A stretch of DNA of 10,345 bases, taken from positions 1 to 10,345 of the forward strand of contig JAAFHE010000074.1 of NCBI GenBank assembly GCA_013298265.1. The letters run 5' to 3'. The position numbers were made by a program, and so were the translations under genes. The notes below the pieces were generated by a model. The model made no database searches and was not told where the DNA came from. It saw only the letters and a list, made by a program, of their open reading frames with translations. Positions within the stretch are counted from its first letter, which is position 1. Each line of letters opens with the position of its first letter. Below are positions 1 to 6,293 of the stretch, piece by piece. The stretch is from Lysobacterales bacterium (GTDB taxonomy: Bacteria > Pseudomonadota > Gammaproteobacteria > Xanthomonadales > Rhodanobacteraceae).

Positions 1-2
1 GT

Positions 3-71
3 GACGTCCTGATTGATGGCGTGCTCGCGGCGGGGCTGTCGGCCGTCGTGTTCCTGCCGCGATGGGCATAG
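3..71 (+). CDS. C-terminal end of an unidentified protein (partial, enters from the left edge)
   Basis: An open frame runs from the left edge to a TAG at 69-71 and encodes 22 residues. They include a hydrophobic stretch (LAAGLSAVVFLP) that could be the end of a membrane helix. The other two plus-strand frames close within the first 15 bases. A gene ending here would converge on the minus-strand gene that stops at 134. Too little is present to assign a family. The call rests only on the open frame and its hydrophobic character, so it may be chance. Confidence 0.4.
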   Translation, partial: DVLIDGVLAAGLSAVVFLPRWA

Positions 72-133
72 GGAGCCGGCGCGGCTAGTCTGAGGCTCGA
101 TGGGTCAGGTTCGACGGGTTATCCGGGCTACGG

Positions 134-628
134 TCACTGCGCCTCGTCCGGGCACAGGGCGCAGACACCGGAAATGCCGTCGCTCAGTTCATAGACTTGG
201 TGATGGTCCGCGTCCAGGAACGAGGCGGGTCCGTCGAATATCGGCACGACGAGGCCGCCGTCGGGAAACTCTGTGCTTGCGTTCGCATAGGCGGTGCAGG
301 TGGCGAGTGCGAGCGCGCGCGCGACGCGGTAGTCATCGTCAAATTCGCCGCAGGTCTTCGCCGGACACGTGACCATCGGGATCGAAATGGAGTTGACGCG
401 GCAGACCGGCGGCTGGCCGCTGCCGCCCGAACCGCGTAGCTGAGGATTGTTTGCTTCGCGGCGCAGGCAGATCCGGTACTCCCGCAGGCCTGTCTCGGCG
501 TAGCCGAAGGCGCCGAGGTGGAAGGCCTGCTGGCCGCTACAGGCGGTGGGGGTTGGCAATTGGCCGTGCGCCAGCGCAGGGCCGGCGGCGGCCAACAAAA
601 GCAGGGCGATGGAAATGCGGTAGTTCAT
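134..628 (-). CDS. Small secreted cysteine-rich protein of unknown function
   Basis: Encodes 164 residues. I recognise no family. Residues 1-20 are a good Sec signal peptide: short positive N-region, a core of Leu/Ala, and a Gly-Pro-Ala-Leu-Ala cleavage site before His21. There is no lipobox cysteine. The mature part has eight cysteines (30, 54, 76, 88, 93, 111, 156, 159), including a CPAKTC pair and a C-terminal CALC, so several disulfides in the periplasm or outside the cell are likely. The open frame extends upstream to 1024, but the ATG at 628 is preferred: the signal peptide begins there and a GGGGAA motif lies about ten bases upstream. The gene is divergent from another small exported protein at 1018. 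Existence of the gene is fairly safe; function is unknown. Confidence 0.72.
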   Translation of the reverse strand: MNYRISIALLLLAAAGPALAHGQLPTPTACSGQQAFHLGAFGYAETGLREYRICLRREANNPQLRGSGGSGQPPVCRVNSISIPMVTCPAKTCGEFDDDYRVARALALATCTAYANASTEFPDGGLVVPIFDGPASFLDADHHQVYELSDGISGVCALCPDEAQ

Positions 629-1017
629 CGAACGGTTTTCCCCAGGCAGGATGCCGGGCAAGCGAGGTCGCGCACTGCTCCCGGCGGATGATTTTTGCAG
701 CGCACGGGTACCGCTGCCGGGCCAATCAATGGCAGCGACGCGCGCGGGTTGCAAGCCCGGCCTGGGATCAAGCCGGGAAGAAATTTTGGCAATCACTTGA
801 TTTGGCTTGGGTTTTTCGGGGGTGGGCGATGTGCAGCCCAGGAGTTGCGGCGAATCCTTCGCCGTAAGCGACTTACGCGCGAAAGCATCCCGCGCGGGCC
901 GGGTTCCTGCCCGGGTTCGCCCCGTTTTGTGGTCGCAGTCGACGGCAACAGGGCATAGCTTGGAGTCGCCCACGGCCAACGCGGCCGTTGCGGGCTTCCA
1001 CCTCCAGGAGAGTCTCA
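629..1017. other. 389-base divergent intergenic region with overlapping inverted repeats
   Basis: Spacer between two divergently transcribed genes for exported proteins, so it should contain both promoters. I cannot place convincing -35/-10 pairs. It holds an inverted repeat at 756-761/772-777, two overlapping hairpins at 845-883, and GC-rich hairpins at 899-914 and 912-924, the latter followed by TTTT. Open frames crossing the region lack a ribosome-binding site and a plausible protein, so I call no gene. Confidence 0.6.
845..883. repeat. Two overlapping, mutually exclusive hairpins
   Basis: Hairpin A pairs 848-854 with 858-864 (CGGCGAA / TTCGCCG, 7 bp, loop TCC); a G-T pair and two A-T pairs extend it outward to 845 and 867. 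Hairpin B pairs 858-868 with 872-883 (TTCGCCGTAAG with CTTACG, one bulged C, then GCGAA; 11 bp, loop CGA). Segment 858-867 takes part in both, so only one can form at a time. This is the geometry of an attenuator or another two-state RNA, or of a compound operator. It lies about 135 bases before the ATG at 1018. The pairing is read directly; a regulatory role is inference. Confidence 0.5.
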
Positions 1018-1443
1018 ATGTCACTTCGCTCGCTTCGCGTTTTCGCCGGTTTCGCCCTGATGCTCGGAGGCCTCTCGGCCCAGGCGGAGATGCCTTCCGG
1101 CACCGTGTTCTATTCGGCCGTCCTCAAGTTCGCGCATCCTTCTCCCTCGTCTGCCATCAGCGAGTACGTTGTCAGCGTGCCGACCATGGCCGAGTGCCAG
1201 AGTCAGGCCAGCGCCATCATCGAGGTGCGCACCCACAGCCCGTACAACTACAACCTGATCTCGCTGAGCGGCTGCGCCTTCCATATCACCGGTTTCTCGA
1301 CCGGGAGCATGGAGGCCGCGCTGCAGCCGATCCTGTTCACCGACTTCAACCACTACGAGGGCGTGCTGCGCGAACGCTATCGGATTGACGAATACGAGAA
1401 CGAAATCAGCAAGCTGTATCAGCGCCTGCAGCCCGCTCGCTGA
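1018..1443 (+). CDS. Small exported protein of unknown function
   Basis: Encodes 141 residues. I recognise no family. Residues 1-23 form a Sec signal peptide (Arg-containing start, hydrophobic core around residues 8-19, Ala-Gln-Ala before Glu24). The mature part has two cysteines (60 and 86) that could form one disulfide, several aromatic residues, and a charged, probably helical C-terminus (about 125-141, with DEYENEISKLYQRL). The ATG at 1018 is supported by AGGAG at 1006-1010, seven bases upstream. The gene is divergent from the secreted cysteine-rich protein at 134-628 and is followed by a 12-bp hairpin. It has no visible link to the trp genes downstream beyond proximity. Confidence 0.78.
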   Translation: MSLRSLRVFAGFALMLGGLSAQAEMPSGTVFYSAVLKFAHPSPSSAISEYVVSVPTMAECQSQASAIIEVRTHSPYNYNLISLSGCAFHITGFSTGSMEAALQPILFTDFNHYEGVLRERYRIDEYENEISKLYQRLQPAR

Positions 1444-1458
1444 GCCTGACCGCCGTAT

Positions 1459-1491
1459 ATCCGGGCCGGCCTTCACCACGCCGGCCCGGAT
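1459..1491 (+). terminator. Perfect 12-bp hairpin after the exported-protein gene (possible terminator, no T-tract)
   Basis: ATCCGGGCCGGC at 1459-1470 pairs perfectly with GCCGGCCCGGAT at 1480-1491 around a nine-base loop. It starts 15 bases after the stop codon at 1443, where a terminator would be expected. No run of T follows, so as an intrinsic terminator it is atypical. It could instead protect the 3' end of the mRNA or assist factor-dependent termination. Confidence 0.5.
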
Positions 1492-1611
1492 GCTGCCCAG
1501 CCCTCACCGGATTGCTATGCCGGACATATCGGTCTTGGCCGGATGTACCCAGCAATCACCAGGCGCCCGGATTCCACATCGGACATCCGTGACGAACGCA
1601 TCGGATGACCC
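1487..1611 (+). repeat. Imperfect tandem repeat, two full units and a partial third
   Basis: Five short blocks recur in the same order. Unit 1: CGGATG at 1487, CCCAG at 1496, TCACC at 1504, CGGATT at 1508, CGGACAT at 1521. Unit 2: CGGATG at 1540, CCCAG at 1548, TCACC at 1556, CGGATT at 1568, CGGACAT at 1580. A third unit begins with CGGATGACCC at 1602. Units are about 53 and 62 bases, differing mainly by an insertion between TCACC and CGGATT. The conserved order argues for a diverged duplication. Function unknown. Confidence 0.55.
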
Positions 1612-1738
1612 GGCGGGAGCACGCTCCGGCGGCGTCCGCTGACCGCAGGGGGCGTTGCAGCGTCACGGCACCGGCTTATGCCCAGGCCGACACTGATCTT
1701 TCCGCCCGGACTCCTTATCATCGCCGGCCCGAACTGTC

Positions 1739-1742
1739 GGAG
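1739..1742 (+). promoter_or_regulatory. Ribosome-binding site deciding the trpD start
   Basis: GGAG lies six bases before the GTG at 1749. It supports this start over the longer in-frame option at 1605, whose extra residues do not look like the family's N-terminus. Confidence 0.6.
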
Positions 1743-1748
1743 CCGGCC

Positions 1749-2780
1749 GTGGCGATCACCCCGCAACAGGCGCTGCAGCGCACCATTGAACATCGCGAGA
1801 TCTTCCACGACGAGATGGTGGATCTCATGGGCCAGATCATGCGCGGCGAGGTGTCGCCGACCATGGTCGCCGCGATCATCACCGGCCTGCGCGTGAAGAA
1901 GGAAACCATCGGCGAGATCAGCGCCGCGGCCGAAGTCATGCGCACGATGTCCACGCGCGTGACGACGCCGGCCTATCCCTATTTCGTCGATATCGTCGGC
2001 ACCGGCGGCGACAGCGCCAACAGCTTCAACATCTCCACTGCGTCCATGTTCGTCGTCGCCGCCTGCGGCGTGCATGTGGCCAAGCACGGCAACCGCAGCG
2101 TGTCGTCGAAGTCGGGCAGCGCCGACGTGCTCGAAGCCCTGGGTGCACGCATCGATCTGGATTCGGACCGCGTTGCCGCCTGCCTCGAAGAAACCCGCAT
2201 CGGCTTCATGTTCGCGCCCAACCATCATCCGGCCATGAAGGTGGTCGCGCCGGTGCGCAAGGAAATGGGCGTGCGCACGCTGTTCAATATCCTCGGCCCG
2301 CTGACCAACCCGGCCGGCGCGCCCAACATTCTTATGGGCGTGTTCCATGCGGACCTCGTCGGGATCCAGGTGCGCGTGCTGCAGCGGCTTGGCGCGACCC
2401 ACGCGCTGGTCGTGCACGGCCGCGACGGTCTTGACGAAATCTCGCTCGGCGGCGCGACCCTGGTCGGCGAGCTGCGCCATGGCGAGATCCGGGAATACGA
2501 GATCCATCCCGAGGAGCTCGGCTTTGCCATGGCATCCTCGCGCCAGCTCGCGGTCAACGACGCGGCCGAGTCCCGCCAGCGCGTGCTCGAGGTGCTGGAC
2601 AACCAGACTGGCGTCGCACGCGACATCGTCGTGCTCAATGCCGGCGCCGCGCTGTACGCCGCCAATCTGGCCGGCTCCGTCGCCGAGGGCGTCGCGCTGG
2701 CCAACGAGGCCATCGCGACGGGCGAAGCGCGGGCCAAGCTTGACCAGTTCGTTGCGGCGACACAGCGGCTGGCCGACTGA
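1749..2780 (+). CDS. trpD: Anthranilate phosphoribosyltransferase
   Basis: Second step of tryptophan synthesis: transfers phosphoribose from PRPP to anthranilate, in the cytoplasm. With a GTG start at 1749 the protein has 343 residues, the usual length for stand-alone TrpD. Visible signatures are the N-terminal helical domain ([10 protein letters not shown] near 14-23, MRGEVSP at 31-37, GLRVKKET at 46-53), the PRPP loop [14 protein letters not shown] (84-97), [15 protein letters not shown] (112-126), the anthranilate-site Arg in APVRKEMG (Arg170), LGPLTNP (182-188) and the metal-binding Asp-Glu pair in GLDEISL (229-230). No key residue is missing. trpC follows after 68 bases on the same strand, probably co-transcribed. 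There is no fused TrpG domain, and no trpE or trpG next to it. Confidence 0.97.
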   Translation: MAITPQQALQRTIEHREIFHDEMVDLMGQIMRGEVSPTMVAAIITGLRVKKETIGEISAAAEVMRTMSTRVTTPAYPYFVDIVGTGGDSANSFNISTASMFVVAACGVHVAKHGNRSVSSKSGSADVLEALGARIDLDSDRVAACLEETRIGFMFAPNHHPAMKVVAPVRKEMGVRTLFNILGPLTNPAGAPNILMGVFHADLVGIQVRVLQRLGATHALVVHGRDGLDEISLGGATLVGELRHGEIREYEIHPEELGFAMASSRQLAVNDAAESRQRVLEVLDNQTGVARDIVVLNAGAALYAANLAGSVAEGVALANEAIATGEARAKLDQFVAATQRLAD

Positions 2781-2848
2781 GGCGCCCGCGATCGACGTGG
2801 CGGCCGAGGCTGCCGCGGTTTCACTTATCCAGGCTTTCAAGGACAGAT

Positions 2849-3646
2849 GTGAGCGACATTCTGAAGAAAATCCTCGCGCGCAAGGTCGAGGAAATCCAGG
2901 CACGCAGCACGACGCTGACGTTGCGCGCGCTGTCGGCCCAGGTCGATGCGGCACCGCCCGTGCGCGGCTTCGCTGCCGCGCTGAAGGCACGCATCGCCGC
3001 GCAGCAGCCGGCGGTGATCGCCGAGATCAAGAAGGCCAGTCCGAGCAAGGGCGTGATACGGGCTGATTTCGATCCGGTCGCGATCGCGCGCAGTTACGAG
3101 GCGGGCGACGCGGCCTGCCTGTCGGTACTGACCGACGTGGATTTCTTCCAGGGCAGCGACGACTACCTGCAGCAGGCGCGTGCGGCCTGTGCGCTGCCGG
3201 TGCTGCGCAAGGACTTCACGATCGATGCCTACCAGGTATACGAGGCGCGGGTCCTCGGAGCCGATTGCATCCTGTTGATCGTCGCCGCGCTCGGCGACGC
3301 GGCGCTGATCGAACTCGCGGCGCTCGCGGTCGACCTCGGCATGGACGTGCTCGTCGAAGTGCACGATGCCGAGGAAATGGAGCGCGCGCTCGCGGTTGCG
3401 GAAGCGCTGCCGGTGCTGATCGGAGTCAACAACCGCAACTTGCGCACCTTCGCGGTATCGCTGCAGACCACGCTCGATCTGCGCACGCGCGTGCCGGCCG
3501 GGCAGGTGCTGGTTACCGAGAGCGGCATCGTCGCACCGGGTGACGTGGCGCTGATGCGCGACAACGGCGTGCATGCGTTCCTTGTCGGAGAGGCCTTCAT
3601 GCGGGCGCCTGATCCGGGGGCGGAGCTGCTGCGCCTGTTCGCCTGA
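2849..3646 (+). CDS. trpC: Indole-3-glycerol phosphate synthase
   Basis: Converts carboxyphenylamino-deoxyribulose phosphate to indole-3-glycerol phosphate, a later step of tryptophan synthesis than TrpD; the isomerase TrpF acts between them and is not in this window. 265 residues, a single (beta/alpha)8 barrel without a fused TrpF domain. Family residues are visible: Glu59 and Lys61 in [12 protein letters not shown], Lys121 in LRKDF, Glu170 in VEVHD, the Asn-Asn-Arg of GVNNRNL (194-196), Glu224-Ser225-Gly226, and the phosphate-binding LVGEAFMR near the end. The GTG start at 2849 is preceded by AAGGA at 2839-2843. An ATG overlaps this start at 2847 but is out of frame. The gene ends nine bases from the stop of the convergent HAD gene, leaving no room for a terminator between them. 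Confidence 0.97.
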   Translation: MSDILKKILARKVEEIQARSTTLTLRALSAQVDAAPPVRGFAAALKARIAAQQPAVIAEIKKASPSKGVIRADFDPVAIARSYEAGDAACLSVLTDVDFFQGSDDYLQQARAACALPVLRKDFTIDAYQVYEARVLGADCILLIVAALGDAALIELAALAVDLGMDVLVEVHDAEEMERALAVAEALPVLIGVNNRNLRTFAVSLQTTLDLRTRVPAGQVLVTESGIVAPGDVALMRDNGVHAFLVGEAFMRAPDPGAELLRLFA

Positions 3647-3655
3647 GCGTCGTGC

Positions 3656-4315
3656 TCAGCGCAGGCGTACGAGTTCCAGCGTATCCCCGAGCGCCGCGCG
3701 CAGCACCCGTTCGTGCAGGGCGCTCGGCTCGACCAGTACTGCTTTGTGCGCCGCGGCAAGTATCGGCAGGTCGGCCAGGCTGTCGCTGTAACTGATCGCC
3801 CACGGCGCGTGCACACCGGCCTTCGCGAGGGTCGTCAGTTTGGCTTGGCTGTAGTTGTGCCGCGGCACGCGCAGGCCCAGCCGGCCGAACTCGACCTGCG
3901 TGCCGAGTGCGGTGACCCCGTCGATGGACAGGCCCCTCAGCAGGCTCTCCAGCAGTTGGTGCGCGGTGCCGCTGACCACGAGCACGCGCGCGCCGGCGGT
4001 CACATGGTGGCGCAGGCGCGCGACCAGGGTGTCGATGACGCGCCCTTCGGGCGCCAGCCACACGGCGCTGAAGGTATCGATCTCCGCGTCGAAGCGGTTG
4101 CGGTCCAGGCCCAGCGTCAGCGCGCGCGTGAACAGCTTGGCGGTCCACGGCAGCGTGCGAGGATGGCGCAGCAGCGGCAACAGCGGCAGCAAGGGCAGGG
4201 CGGCGAGCACGCGCCACCATTTCTGTCGCGTGCGCCAGTGCAGGTAGCCGGCGAAGCTGTCGCCGCGCAGCAGCACACCGTCGAAATCGAAGACGATGGT
4301 CTCGGGTTGATTCAT
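3656..4315 (-). CDS. HAD-superfamily phosphatase (HAD-IB / phosphoserine-phosphatase-like)
   Basis: Encodes 219 residues. All four HAD motifs are present: motif I DFDGV with nucleophile Asp10 and Asp12, motif II Ser115 in VVSGT, motif III Lys159, and motif IV with Asp178 and Asp182 in YSDSLADLP. A phosphomonoester hydrolase acting in the cytoplasm is therefore likely; the substrate cannot be read from the sequence. The cap region contains a hydrophobic, proline-punctuated stretch (VLAALPLLPLLPLL, 36-49), as in some HAD-IB proteins thought to touch the membrane. The ATG at 4315 begins right before motif I; its Shine-Dalgarno is poor. A GTG at 4342 is an alternative nine codons longer, also without a good site. 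The gene lies 76 bases downstream of clp on the same strand and may be co-transcribed with it. Confidence 0.88.
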   Translation of the reverse strand: MNQPETIVFDFDGVLLRGDSFAGYLHWRTRQKWWRVLAALPLLPLLPLLRHPRTLPWTAKLFTRALTLGLDRNRFDAEIDTFSAVWLAPEGRVIDTLVARLRHHVTAGARVLVVSGTAHQLLESLLRGLSIDGVTALGTQVEFGRLGLRVPRHNYSQAKLTTLAKAGVHAPWAISYSDSLADLPILAAAHKAVLVEPSALHERVLRAALGDTLELVRLR

Positions 4316-4391
4316 GCAATCCGTCGCCCCGGCCCTGCCCACGGCGCGTGCGCGCGGGAAGGGGGATGCGTACGGAGCGGCGTGTCCGTGC

Positions 4392-5065
4392 TCAGCGTGT
4401 GCCGAGCACCACGATGGTCTTGCCGGCGACCGTGATCATGCCCTGCTCCTCGAGCTGCTTGAGCACGCGCCCGACCATCTCCCGCGAGCAGCCGACGATG
4501 CGGCTGATTTCCTGGCGCGAGATGCGGATCTGGCTGCCCTTGGGATGGGTCATCGCGTCCGGTTCCTCGGTCAGGTCGATCAGCGTCTTGGCGACGCGGC
4601 TCGTGACGTCCATGAAGGCCAGGCGGCTGACCTTGCGCGAGGTATGCAGCAGGCGGTTGGACAGCTGCGCGCCGATCGCGAACAGGATCTTCGGACATTC
4701 GCTGGCCAGACTGGTCTCGAACAGGTGGAACAGGCGCTCGTAGCTGATCTCGGCCAGTTCCACCGGCGTGCGCGAGCGCACCATGACCTCGCGCCGCGGG
4801 GTTTCCACGAACAGGCCCATCTCGCCGATGAACTCGCCGCGGTTGATGTAGGCCAGGATCAGCTCGCGGCCTTCCTCGTCTTCAGTCAGTACCGTGAGCG
4901 AGCCGTCGATGATGTAGTACAGGATGTTGGCGGAGTCGCCGGGCCGGATGATGGCCGTCTTGCTCGGGTCTCCATGGCGGCGCGGTCCGGCACCAGCATC
5001 GGTGGCGCCTGGACTTTGTTGACGGCCTGTTGCAAGTTGTAACGAAAGTCAGCGATTTTCTGCAT
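4392..5065 (-). pseudogene. clp: Clp/CRP-family transcription regulator, disrupted by an apparent 31-bp deletion and frameshift
   Basis: The 5' part (5065 to 4970) encodes 32 residues from MQKIADFRYN to DRAAME. The 3' part (4967 to 4392) continues in another frame with PSKTAIIRPGD and encodes 191 residues. No stop-free path joins them: the 5' frame stops at 4886, and the 3' frame has no ATG, GTG or TTG before 4820. Xanthomonas Clp has about 11 residues at the gap (a FLAH-HRRRY segment). Restoring 31 bases gives 234 codons against 230 residues in Xanthomonas Clp. The rest looks functional: cyclic-nucleotide beta-roll with GEFIGEMGLF, then the HTH with SRQEIS and GCSREMVGRVL, matching E. coli CRP's DNA-contacting Arg-Glu-Arg, and a C-terminal KTIVVLGTR. 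At the position of CRP Ser83 there is Glu, as in c-di-GMP-responsive Clp. The ATG at 5065 lacks a clear Shine-Dalgarno; an upstream GTG (5173) is less likely. An internal ATG at 4820 could give only a 142-residue fragment lacking most of the sensor domain. Confidence 0.85.
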
Positions 5066-5298
5066 GCCCGGATGCCCCAATTCCTCTTCGAGCCGAGTAT
5101 GCCGGCGCGACTGATGTGTGTGGCCGGTCCTGGCCTCTGCGGTTGCGGCGGGTCCTCTGAGTCCCGTCCGCACGAGCTCGCATCTTAGTCGAAAGCAGCG
5201 TGGCTTAACGAATGCGGTGACGGCGGTGTAATCCGTAACCCGAATGGTCCATAATCCGCGCCCTTTCCCCCACCCCGGCCCGTGCGAGGTAATACGCC
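5066..5298. other. Divergent clp-speD intergenic region
   Basis: This 233-base spacer should hold promoters for both genes. For speD, CATAAT at 5250-5255 resembles a -10 box, but no good -35 stands at the right distance. For clp, TAAGAT (minus strand, 5187 to 5182) with GTTAAG 16 bases upstream is a weak candidate. I see no palindrome of the TGTGA-N6-TCACA type, so there is no sign of Clp/CRP autoregulation here. The speD ribosome-binding site is GAGGT at 5286-5290. Confidence 0.4.
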
Positions 5299-6090
5299 GT
5301 GGTAAAGCCGCTCCCGCGTCTGAAGCTCCAAGGTTTCAACAACCTGACCAAGGCGCTCAGCTTCAACATCTACGATATCTGCTATGCGGTGACGCCGGAG
5401 CAGCGTGATCGCTACATCGAATACATCGATGAGCAGTACGACGCCGACCGGCTGACCCAGATCCTCACGGACGTGGCCGACATCATCGGCGCGAACATCC
5501 TCAATATCGCGCGCCAGGACTACGATCCGCAGGGTGCCTCGGTCACGATCCTGATTTCCGAGCAGCCGGTCATCGACAAGAAGCTCGCCGGCCGCGATGT
5601 CATCTCTGACGCCGTGGTCGCGCACCTGGACAAGAGCCACATCACGGTCCATACCTATCCGGAAACGCATCCGCACAACGGCATAGCGACCTTCCGCGCG
5701 GACATTGACGTGGCCACCTGCGGCGTGATCTCGCCGCTGAAGGCGCTGAACTACCTGATCGAGAGCTTCGAGTCCGACATCGTCACGATGGACTACCGCG
5801 TGCGCGGCTTCACCCGCGACGTGAAGGGCAAGAAGCACTACATCGACCACAAGATCAACTCGATTCAGGATTACCTGAGCAAGAGCATCAAGCAGCGCTA
5901 CGAGATGATCGACGTCAACGTCTATCAGGAAAATATCTTCCACACCAAGATGCATGTGAAGGAGTTCCTGCTCGACACCTACCTGTTCGAAGCGAACGCG
6001 TCCGACCTCTCGTTCAAGGACCGTCTGCGCATCGAACAGCAGCTCAAGTACGAGATCGAAGAACTGTTCCACGGCCGCAATCTCGGCTGA
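5299..6090 (+). CDS. speD: S-adenosylmethionine decarboxylase proenzyme
   Basis: Decarboxylates S-adenosylmethionine to give the aminopropyl donor for spermidine synthesis. 263 residues, closely matching E. coli SpeD (264): [20 protein letters not shown] near the start, [18 protein letters not shown] (64-81), the self-cleavage site Lys112-Ser113 in HLDKSH, the conserved cysteine in [15 protein letters not shown] (Cys141), YRVRGFTRD, and [13 protein letters not shown]. Cleavage before Ser113 would yield the beta chain and a pyruvoyl-bearing alpha chain. The start is GTG at 5299, eight bases after GAGGT. No speE is beside it. The gene stands alone, divergent from the broken clp gene, and ends in a strong terminator. 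Codon use matches its neighbours. Confidence 0.97.
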   Translation: MVKPLPRLKLQGFNNLTKALSFNIYDICYAVTPEQRDRYIEYIDEQYDADRLTQILTDVADIIGANILNIARQDYDPQGASVTILISEQPVIDKKLAGRDVISDAVVAHLDKSHITVHTYPETHPHNGIATFRADIDVATCGVISPLKALNYLIESFESDIVTMDYRVRGFTRDVKGKKHYIDHKINSIQDYLSKSIKQRYEMIDVNVYQENIFHTKMHVKEFLLDTYLFEANASDLSFKDRLRIEQQLKYEIEELFHGRNLG

Positions 6091-6117
6091 GCCCGGCTTG
6101 TCACCGTGACGTCCGCG

Positions 6118-6150
6118 AACCCCCGGTCAGTGATGGCCGGGGGTTTTGTC
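6118..6150 (+). terminator. Intrinsic terminator of speD
   Basis: AACCCCCGG at 6118-6126 pairs with CCGGGGGTT at 6137-6145 (9 bp) around a ten-base loop, and the sequence continues TTTTGTCTT. It starts 28 bases after the speD stop. Stem, spacing and T-rich tail all fit a rho-independent terminator on the plus strand. Confidence 0.92.
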
Positions 6151-6293
6151 TTCTGGCCCCGCCGCAACGCCGCGGCTGCCGGGCAGGGCGGAACGTACCG
6201 CGGCACCGTGCGGGCTACCGTGACCCACAGCACCGGCATCGTGCAGGCGGCGCTGATAGCATGGCCGCATCTTTTCCTGCTATGCCTACTTCC

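Larger units (their letters stand above)
1444..1748 (+). other. 305-base non-coding region ahead of trpD
   Basis: The trpD frame is open back to about 1605, but that stretch does not resemble the family's N-terminus and is treated as non-coding. The region holds a perfect 12-bp hairpin (1459-1491) and a degenerate tandem repeat (about 1487-1611). Its distal part should carry the trpDC promoter; TTGCAG at 1653-1658 with TATGCC 16 bases further on is a weak candidate. I see no Trp-rich leader peptide, so no classic trp attenuator is supported. Confidence 0.55.

Noticed and set aside
74..86. AGCCG-GCG-CGGCT hairpin after the partial gene at the left edge
   Set aside because: The 5-bp stem with a three-base loop and no T-run is common by chance in DNA of this composition.
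629..1024. N-terminal extension of the 134-628 gene up to position 1024
   Set aside because: The signal peptide begins at the ATG at 628, which has a plausible ribosome-binding site. The extension would bury the signal peptide inside the protein and would overlap the start of the plus-strand gene at 1018.
1487..1611. A CsrB/RsmY-like regulatory RNA because of seven GGA motifs
   Set aside because: The GGA motifs are mostly preceded by C and do not sit in clear hairpin loops. The ordered-block tandem repeat explains them better, so no ncRNA is called.
1605..1748. 48-residue N-terminal extension of TrpD
   Set aside because: The family begins near the ITPQQALQR segment. The GTG at 1749 has GGAG six bases upstream and gives the normal length.
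1515..2990. Long minus-strand open frame (491 codons) over trpD
   Set aside because: It is antisense to trpD, which has every family motif. The product is His/Arg/Gly-rich low-complexity protein, typical of a shadow frame in GC-rich DNA.
4392..4820. A separate intact 142-residue HTH regulator starting at 4820
   Set aside because: The conserved frame continues upstream of that ATG through most of the nucleotide-binding domain, so the ATG is internal and the gene is a disrupted full-length Clp.
6091..6293. Promoter for the protease gene between the speD terminator and 6294
   Set aside because: One must exist, but I found no convincing -35/-10 pair or ribosome-binding site, so no position is claimed.
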